Shown here piece by piece: positions 35,620 to 39,625 of a stretch of DNA of 39,625 nucleotides (positions are counted from its first letter, which is position 1; the number at the start of each line of letters is the position of its first letter). The position numbers were made by a program, and so were the translations under genes. The notes beneath the pieces were generated by a model, which had not been told where the DNA came from, made no database searches, and was given only the letters and a program-made list of their open reading frames with translations. Source of the stretch: Propionibacteriaceae bacterium (GTDB lineage: Bacteria > Actinomycetota > Actinomycetes > Propionibacteriales > Propionibacteriaceae); assembly GCA_031271975.1 (NCBI GenBank), contig JAISUR010000034.1:1-39625 (forward strand), in the 5' to 3' direction.

Positions 35620-36906
35620 ATGGCTGATTTCGACGCCATAGTCGTCGGATCTGGCCTGGCGGGAGCCGTTGCCGCCCACGAACTTGCCCGGGCGGGCAAG
35701 GGAGTGCTGGTGGTCGAGCGCGGCAACCAGGCTGGATCCAAGAACGTGTCCGGAGGGAGGCTTTACACGCACTCGCTCGCCGCGGTCTTCCCTGGTTATG
35801 CCAGCGAAGCGCCGTTGGAGCGCCGGATCACGCACGAGCGGATCGGCTTCTTGGCGCCGGACGCCGGTTTCACAGTCGATTTCACCTCTGACGGCCTGCG
35901 CGCGGAAGGCCGGGACTCCTACTCGGTGTTGCGGGCCCCGTTCGACCAGTGGCTGGCGAGCCAAGCGGAGGATGCCGGGGCGGAGTACATCTGCGGTATC
36001 CCGGTCGAAGACCTGCTCATGGAGGGGTCCCGGGTGACGGGAATCGTGGCCGGCGAGGATGAGATCACCGCCGACGCCGTGCTGCTCTGCGACGGCGTCA
36101 ACTCGCTGCTCACCCGGAAAGCCGTCGGCTATGCCGGGCCGACGCCAGAAGCGACTGCTGTGGGCATCAAGGAAGTCATCAAACTGGATCCGCAAGTCAT
36201 CGAGGACCGCCTCTTGGTGCCTGAAGGCGAGGGCGCCGCGTGGCTGTTCGCGGGCGACGCCACCCACGGCGTTCCCGGTGGCGGGTTCGTCTATACCAAC
36301 AAGGAATCGCTGTCGATCGGCCTGGTGGTCCCCATCGCCGATCTGCTGACAGGCGAGACCCCGATCTACCAGCTCCTCGACGACTTCAAACGCCACCAGG
36401 TGGTCGCGCCGCTGATCAAGGGCGGCGAAGTCATCGAGCATTCCGGCCACATGGTGCCCGAGGGCGGCTGGGACGCGATGCCGAAACTGGTCGGCGATGG
36501 CGTGCTGGTGGCCGGCGACGCCGCCATGATGTGCCTCAACCTGGCCTACACCGTGCGCGGCATGGATTACGCCATCGCCGCCGGGATGCACGCTGGGCGC
36601 GCCGCCGCAGAAGCTCTGACGGCTGGCGACACCTCCGCGGCCGGCCTACAGGGCTACGTCAAGGCTTTGGAGAACAGCTTCGTGCTGCAGGATCTGCGCC
36701 AATTCCGGAAGGTACCGCATTTCATCTCCGGCACGAAACGCATTTTCGACACATACCCGGCCGTCATCCGGGATTTCTTCGAGAAGCTGTTCATCGTCGA
36801 CTCAAATCCCACGGCTCCGGTCCGCAAGGCCGGATTCGCCGCCGCCAAACAAGCCGGACTGCTCAACCTGGCCCGGGACATGAAAGGAGCGCTGAGCTCA
36901 CTGTGA
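35620..36906 (+). CDS. fixC: FAD-dependent ETF-oxidoreductase-like protein FixC
   Basis: A 428-residue flavoprotein, the same length as E. coli FixC and related to ETF:quinone oxidoreductase. The N-terminal dinucleotide-binding fold is AIVVGSGLAGAVAAHELARAG with E at the end of strand 2 (VVERG). SKNVSGGRLYTHSL follows, and the FAD-contacting GVLVAGDAAMMCLNL block is near residue 295. It passes electrons from FixAB to FixX and probably to quinone. AAAGGA lies about 7 nt before the ATG. The stop overlaps the fixX GTG in a GTGA arrangement. Confidence 0.95.
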   Translation: MADFDAIVVGSGLAGAVAAHELARAGKGVLVVERGNQAGSKNVSGGRLYTHSLAAVFPGYASEAPLERRITHERIGFLAPDAGFTVDFTSDGLRAEGRDSYSVLRAPFDQWLASQAEDAGAEYICGIPVEDLLMEGSRVTGIVAGEDEITADAVLLCDGVNSLLTRKAVGYAGPTPEATAVGIKEVIKLDPQVIEDRLLVPEGEGAAWLFAGDATHGVPGGGFVYTNKESLSIGLVVPIADLLTGETPIYQLLDDFKRHQVVAPLIKGGEVIEHSGHMVPEGGWDAMPKLVGDGVLVAGDAAMMCLNLAYTVRGMDYAIAAGMHAGRAAAEALTAGDTSAAGLQGYVKALENSFVLQDLRQFRKVPHFISGTKRIFDTYPAVIRDFFEKLFIVDSNPTAPVRKAGFAAAKQAGLLNLARDMKGALSSL

Positions 36907-37202
36907 AAACAATCGCGCCCATCACCGTAAACGTCCCCAGCCTGCTGGCAGGCAACAAGTACGCGGTGGATGAAGACCACGCCCACATCGAACTGAGCCC
37001 CGGCCCGTCGGCCGACGAGTTCCGCAAGCTCGTCATGGTGTGCCCGGCGGCCCTGTATCGCCTGGACGAGCAGAACGCCCAGTCATTCGACTATGCCGGA
37101 TGCCTGGAGTGCGGCACTTGCCGCGTCGCTTGCGGCAACACGGTCATCGCCAAGTGGGAGTATCCGCGCCCCACGATGGGAGTCGAGTACCGGCAGGGCT
37201 GA
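36903..37202 (+). CDS. fixX: Ferredoxin-like protein FixX
   Basis: A 99-residue iron-sulphur protein (E. coli FixX is 95). Cysteines are Cys47 (MVCPAALY), then Cys67, Cys70, Cys73 and Cys77 in AGCLECGTCRVACGN. This CxxCxxCxxxC arrangement plus CP binds a [4Fe-4S] cluster. It completes the FixABCX complex, which in nitrogen fixers bifurcates NADH electrons between quinone and ferredoxin. The GTG start overlaps the fixC stop by 4 nt. It is the last gene of the operon and a strong terminator begins 13 bases after its stop. Confidence 0.95.
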   Translation: MKTIAPITVNVPSLLAGNKYAVDEDHAHIELSPGPSADEFRKLVMVCPAALYRLDEQNAQSFDYAGCLECGTCRVACGNTVIAKWEYPRPTMGVEYRQG

Positions 37203-37215
37203 GCCCTGATGCACT

Positions 37216-37261
37216 AAAGGGCCGCTTCTGCCCCGCTTGGTTGGGCAGCAGCGGCCCTTTT
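37216..37261 (+). terminator. Intrinsic terminator of the fix-cai operon
   Basis: AAAGGGCCGCT (37216-37226) pairs with AGCGGCCCTTT (37250-37260). The stem continues inside with CTGCCC (37228-37233) and GGGCAG (37243-37248), for about 17 pairs in total around a small loop, followed by TTTT. It is the strongest terminator in the window and separates rpoN from the operon, although both are on the same strand. Confidence 0.9.
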
Positions 37262-37297
37262 GCTTCCCCTTCTGCCGCAAGGCGCCTGTTGGCTAAC

Positions 37298-37303
37298 TAG
37301 ACT
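37298..37303 (+). promoter_or_regulatory. -10 element of rpoN, probable leaderless start
   Basis: TAGACT (TANNNT) ends 7 nt before the rpoN ATG at 37311. No Shine-Dalgarno sequence precedes the ATG, so rpoN appears to have its own housekeeping promoter and a leaderless or nearly leaderless mRNA. Confidence 0.45.
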
Positions 37304-37310
37304 CAATGTC

Positions 37311-38579
37311 ATGTCGCGGACCGTTTCGCCCACTCTGGAGCAGGTCCCGCGGCTCACCCAGGCGCTTTGGCAGGGCCAGATCCAAACGGTCACGCTGCTG
37401 GCGATGACCACGGCCGAGTTGGCCCGCCATCTGGAGCAGGCCGCGGAAGAAAACCCGGTCATCGAGGTGGTTTCGGGAGTTCGCCGGGCGACACTGGCGG
37501 CGCCACCAGAAGTTCCCGTGGCCGACAGGGCGCGGCTGGCGGACCATTTATGGGAACAGGTGCCGCACGCCAGCTTGGCCGCGAGCGACGAGCCGGTGCT
37601 CCGGTTCATCTTGGACTTGCTGGACCAAGACGGCTACCTGCGTGAATCCAGCGAAGCCATCGCGGCGCTCGCCGGGGCGACCGCGGACCAGGTCGCCCGA
37701 CTGGTGGCCTTGATCCGGACGCTCGAACCCAAGGGGGTCGGCGCACGGAACCTCCCCGAATGCCTGGAAGCGCAGTTGCTGGCTGCTGCGCCTCCGGATG
37801 AATTGGCGCTGGCGATCGTGCGAGCCCATCTGGAGGACTTGGCGGGCCGCCGGTACAACACCATCGCGCGGGCGACCGGCCAGGACGTCGCAGCTGTGCG
37901 CCGTGCCGCTGAAGCCATTCAGCAACTCGATCCGCGTCCCGGGCAGGGGTGGTCGACTGCCCCGCCCAACTACGTCAGGCCGGACCTGGAGGTCGCGCTG
38001 ACGCCCGAGGGCGTTTCCTGCCAACTGACGGCGCAGAGCGAGTTCCACATCACGGTCGACACCTCGCTGCGAAGCTTGATGAGTGCAGCCAGCCAAGCCG
38101 AGCGTGCCTGGCTCGACCACTGCCTGCAGCAGGGGCGCCAGTTGAGCGAATGCTTGCGCCAGCGCCGCACATTGCTGCTCGCGGTGGCACAAGCGGCCTG
38201 CCAGCACCAGCGGGCCTTCTTCGAGCGGGGGCCGGCGGCCCTGAAGCCGTTGACTATGACCAGCCTCGCCGCCGAACTTGGATTGTCGGTCTCCACTGTG
38301 AGCCGCGCCGTCCGCCACAAGACGCTGCACTGCCAGCAAGGCACGTTCGAACTTCGCGTGTTGTTTCCTCCCCGCGCGGGGGCGTCCCAGGCTGCGGCGC
38401 CGGCCGCCAAGTCGCTGTTGCGGCAAATCATCGCCGCCGAGCCGAAATCGGATCCTTTCAGCGACCAGGCGTTAGCGGCCCAATTGGGCAGCTATGGGGT
38501 GCGGGTCTCGCGCCGTACCGTGGCCCGCTACCGCTCCGAGTTGGGGTTGCCGGGCGCCGCGGAACGAGCTTCGGCGTGA
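37311..38579 (+). CDS. rpoN: RNA polymerase sigma-54 factor (RpoN)
   Basis: A 422-residue sigma-54. Region I (about residues 6-45, PRLTQALWQGQIQTVTLLAM then TTAELARHLEQAAEENPVIE) is the Gln/Leu-rich activator-response region. Region II is short. Region III has the core-binding domain (LDLLDQDGYLRE, LEPKGVGARNLPECL, IQQLDPRPGQG), the HTH (SLAAELGLSVSTVSRAV) and QRAFFERGPAALKPLT. The RpoN box RRTVARYR (401-408, consensus ARRTVAKYR) that reads the -24 element is intact. ATG 37311 is used because region I begins soon after it. Sigma-54 is generally regarded as absent from Actinobacteria, yet the flanking genes are actinobacterial. It probably serves the adjacent fix-cai operon. Confidence 0.95.
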   Translation: MSRTVSPTLEQVPRLTQALWQGQIQTVTLLAMTTAELARHLEQAAEENPVIEVVSGVRRATLAAPPEVPVADRARLADHLWEQVPHASLAASDEPVLRFILDLLDQDGYLRESSEAIAALAGATADQVARLVALIRTLEPKGVGARNLPECLEAQLLAAAPPDELALAIVRAHLEDLAGRRYNTIARATGQDVAAVRRAAEAIQQLDPRPGQGWSTAPPNYVRPDLEVALTPEGVSCQLTAQSEFHITVDTSLRSLMSAASQAERAWLDHCLQQGRQLSECLRQRRTLLLAVAQAACQHQRAFFERGPAALKPLTMTSLAAELGLSVSTVSRAVRHKTLHCQQGTFELRVLFPPRAGASQAAAPAAKSLLRQIIAAEPKSDPFSDQALAAQLGSYGVRVSRRTVARYRSELGLPGAAERASA

Positions 38580-38591
38580 CGCCCGGACGCG

Positions 38592-38927
38592 TCAGGCCAG
38601 TTTGAAGCCGGATCCGCCCTTCTTCTGGCGGGCGTTGTAATCGCGCATCCGCTGCGGATAGCCGACCACGCCGGCGTCGTAGCTGGGAATGGAATGCTGG
38701 GCAGCCCACTCCCTCGCCCAATCAACCGACTCGACGCTGCGGCGGGTCCACTCGCCGTCGTAGGCGATCAGCAGCAGCGTCGCCTTGGTCACTGTCGTGG
38801 GCATCTCGATGAACGCCTCGACGCCGCGCCTGGAAGTCACGAAATCCTGCAAGTGGGCAAGCGTCGCCTGTGACACGTCCGGAGTGACCGGCTGGCGCTG
38901 GCGCTTGCGCCTGGAGAACAATCCCAC
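38592..38927 (-). CDS. Small conserved actinobacterial protein of unknown function
   Basis: A 111-residue basic protein: a short Arg/Lys-rich N-terminus (GLFSRRKRQRQP), then a compact domain with FVTSRRGVEAFIEMPTTVTK, LLIAYDGEWTRR and the C-terminal YDAGVVGYPQRMRDYNARQKK. I recognise the last part as typical of an uncharacterised family found in many actinobacteria, without known activity. No signal peptide or membrane segment is seen. GTG 38927 is preceded by GATAAT at 7 nt, suggesting a leaderless mRNA. The gene is convergent with rpoN, with 12 bp between stops, which helps to show that rpoN is in native chromosomal context. Confidence 0.8.
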   Translation of the reverse strand: MGLFSRRKRQRQPVTPDVSQATLAHLQDFVTSRRGVEAFIEMPTTVTKATLLLIAYDGEWTRRSVESVDWAREWAAQHSIPSYDAGVVGYPQRMRDYNARQKKGGSGFKLA

Positions 38928-38934
38928 GCAGGCA

Positions 38935-38940
38935 ATTATC
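38935..38940 (-). promoter_or_regulatory. -10 element of the small conserved gene
   Basis: GATAAT on the minus strand (complement of 38935-38940) is a 5 of 6 match to TATAAT and ends 7 nt before the GTG start. No ribosome binding site is visible, consistent with leaderless expression. Confidence 0.45.
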
Positions 38941-38962
38941 CACCATGACCGGAGTCGGAGTG

Positions 38963-39625
38963 CTACGCAGCGGCCACTGGAGCCGTCTTCGCTGATGTCA
39001 GCGACACTGTGTTATAACCAGCCTTCGACGCGGTCACCTTCACAGAGATCTCCTTACCCGCATCAGCAGCAACCAACAGGTACGTGCTCCCAGTCGCCTT
39101 CGAAATCGCCTTCCCCGACCTGTACCACTGATACGTGAACTTATCCGGAACCGGAGTCCACACACCCGCATCAGCAGTAAGAACCTGACCCACAGTCGGC
39201 GTGCCCGAAACCAGCGGAACCGGGCTCGCCGAGAACACCGCCTTCGCGATCTTCTTCGTAGCCTTCGACGTCTTCGACACAGTGTTATAGCCTGGCTTCG
39301 TACCCGTAACCTTCACCTTCACAGTCTTACCCGCATCCGCGGCATCCAACACATACGTGGCACCCGTCGCACCAGCAATCGCCTTACTGCCGCGATACCA
39401 CTGATACGACAATGTCACCACACCCGGACCCCACACGCCCGGATCAACCGTAAGCATCTGATCCACCGTGAGCGTTCCACTGATCACTGGCACCACCGCA
39501 GGAGCAACAATCTGCGCAACAGCAATGCTGTACGTCTTCTTCTTCGACCCGGCATACACCGTGATCTTCACCTTCCCAGGCTTCAACGCTTTCACAACAC
39601 CAGCCGCATCAACCGTCGCAACCTT
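38963..39625 (-). CDS. Surface/secreted protein with Ig-like repeats, C-terminal part (5' end outside window)
   Basis: The frame is open to the window edge; 220 residues are visible up to TAG at 38963-38965. The first stretch (KVATVDAAGVVKALKPGKVK) resembles the end of a group 2 bacterial Ig-like (Big_2) domain. Two tandem repeats of about 85 residues follow, each with SGTxTVxQxLTxDxGVW, SYQWYRGSKAI or TYQWYRSGKAI, ATGxTY and DAGKxVxVKVTxxKxGYNTVS. Such repeats are common stalk modules of actinobacterial exported proteins. There is no LPXTG motif; the protein ends AKTAPVAAA. Function of the missing N-terminus is unknown. Confidence 0.85.
   Translation of the reverse strand, partial: KVATVDAAGVVKALKPGKVKITVYAGSKKKTYSIAVAQIVAPAVVPVISGTLTVDQMLTVDPGVWGPGVVTLSYQWYRGSKAIAGATGATYVLDAADAGKTVKVKVTGTKPGYNTVSKTSKATKKIAKAVFSASPVPLVSGTPTVGQVLTADAGVWTPVPDKFTYQWYRSGKAISKATGSTYLLVAADAGKEISVKVTASKAGYNTVSLTSAKTAPVAAA

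Noticed and set aside
30000-36000. Long antisense open frames opposite caiB, caiA and the second DASS transporter (and likewise opposite glnE, dprE1, the EBP gene and uvrA).
   Set aside because: They arise from the GC-rich third positions of the real genes. Their translations are Arg/Ala/Gly/Val-rich, show no family motifs, and have no promoter or ribosome site.

Overview
This is high-GC DNA from an actinobacterium (Actinomycetota); the order cannot be fixed from the sequence. The evidence is a DprE1/DprE2 pair that reads closely like the mycobacterial enzymes, a mycothiol-dependent-enzyme-fold (MDMPI-type) protein, an actinobacterial bacterial-SCP-type protein, a GlnE adenylyltransferase paired with an adenylylatable glutamine synthetase, frequent GTG starts and several probable leaderless promoters. 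No tRNA, rRNA, CRISPR array, transposase or phage gene was seen.

Layout. 1-5149: nitrogen control (3' end of glnA, glnE) with a class IV aminotransferase/aminodeoxychorismate lyase and a small SCP-like gene. 5153-8649: a lipoprotein, a duplicated REP-like palindromic element, then the overlapping dprE1-dprE2 pair for decaprenyl-phospho-arabinose synthesis. 8806-16416: a sugar-acid island on the minus strand (TRAP transporter dctPQM, uxaB, uxaA, an L-galactonate/L-gulonate-type dehydrogenase) with a plus-strand GntR/FCD regulator inside it. The predicted route is aldonate to tagaturonate to altronate to 2-keto-3-deoxygluconate. 16515-22080: uvrC and uvrA overlapping by one base, and a divergent MDMPI-fold gene. 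22089-24709: an ECF sigma factor coupled to an unusual TM-thioredoxin-PASTA protein, and a TerC-family membrane protein.

24780-38579 is the most striking part. An AcoR-like sigma-54 enhancer-binding protein (EBP) is divergent from a nine-gene operon: DASS transporter, fixA, fixB, caiB-like, caiA-like, second DASS transporter, caiC-like, fixC, fixX. The intergenic region has a sequence with the exact GG-N10-GC geometry of a -24/-12 sigma-54 promoter (26951-26967). About 110-155 bp upstream of the predicted transcription start lies an array of five 10-bp-phased half sites (26821-26870). The operon ends at a strong terminator, and the next gene is a complete rpoN with an intact RpoN box. Sigma-54 is generally regarded as absent from Actinobacteria, so a sigma factor, activator, enhancer, promoter and target operon within 14 kb, flanked on both sides by actinobacterial genes, looks like a self-contained sigma-54 module. 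The operon probably activates an organic acid to a CoA thioester and reduces or oxidises it with electrons handled by FixABCX. The substrate is unknown: CaiD, CaiE and a carnitine-type transporter are missing.

38592-39625: a small conserved actinobacterial protein of unknown function and the 3' end of a surface protein with Ig-like repeats.
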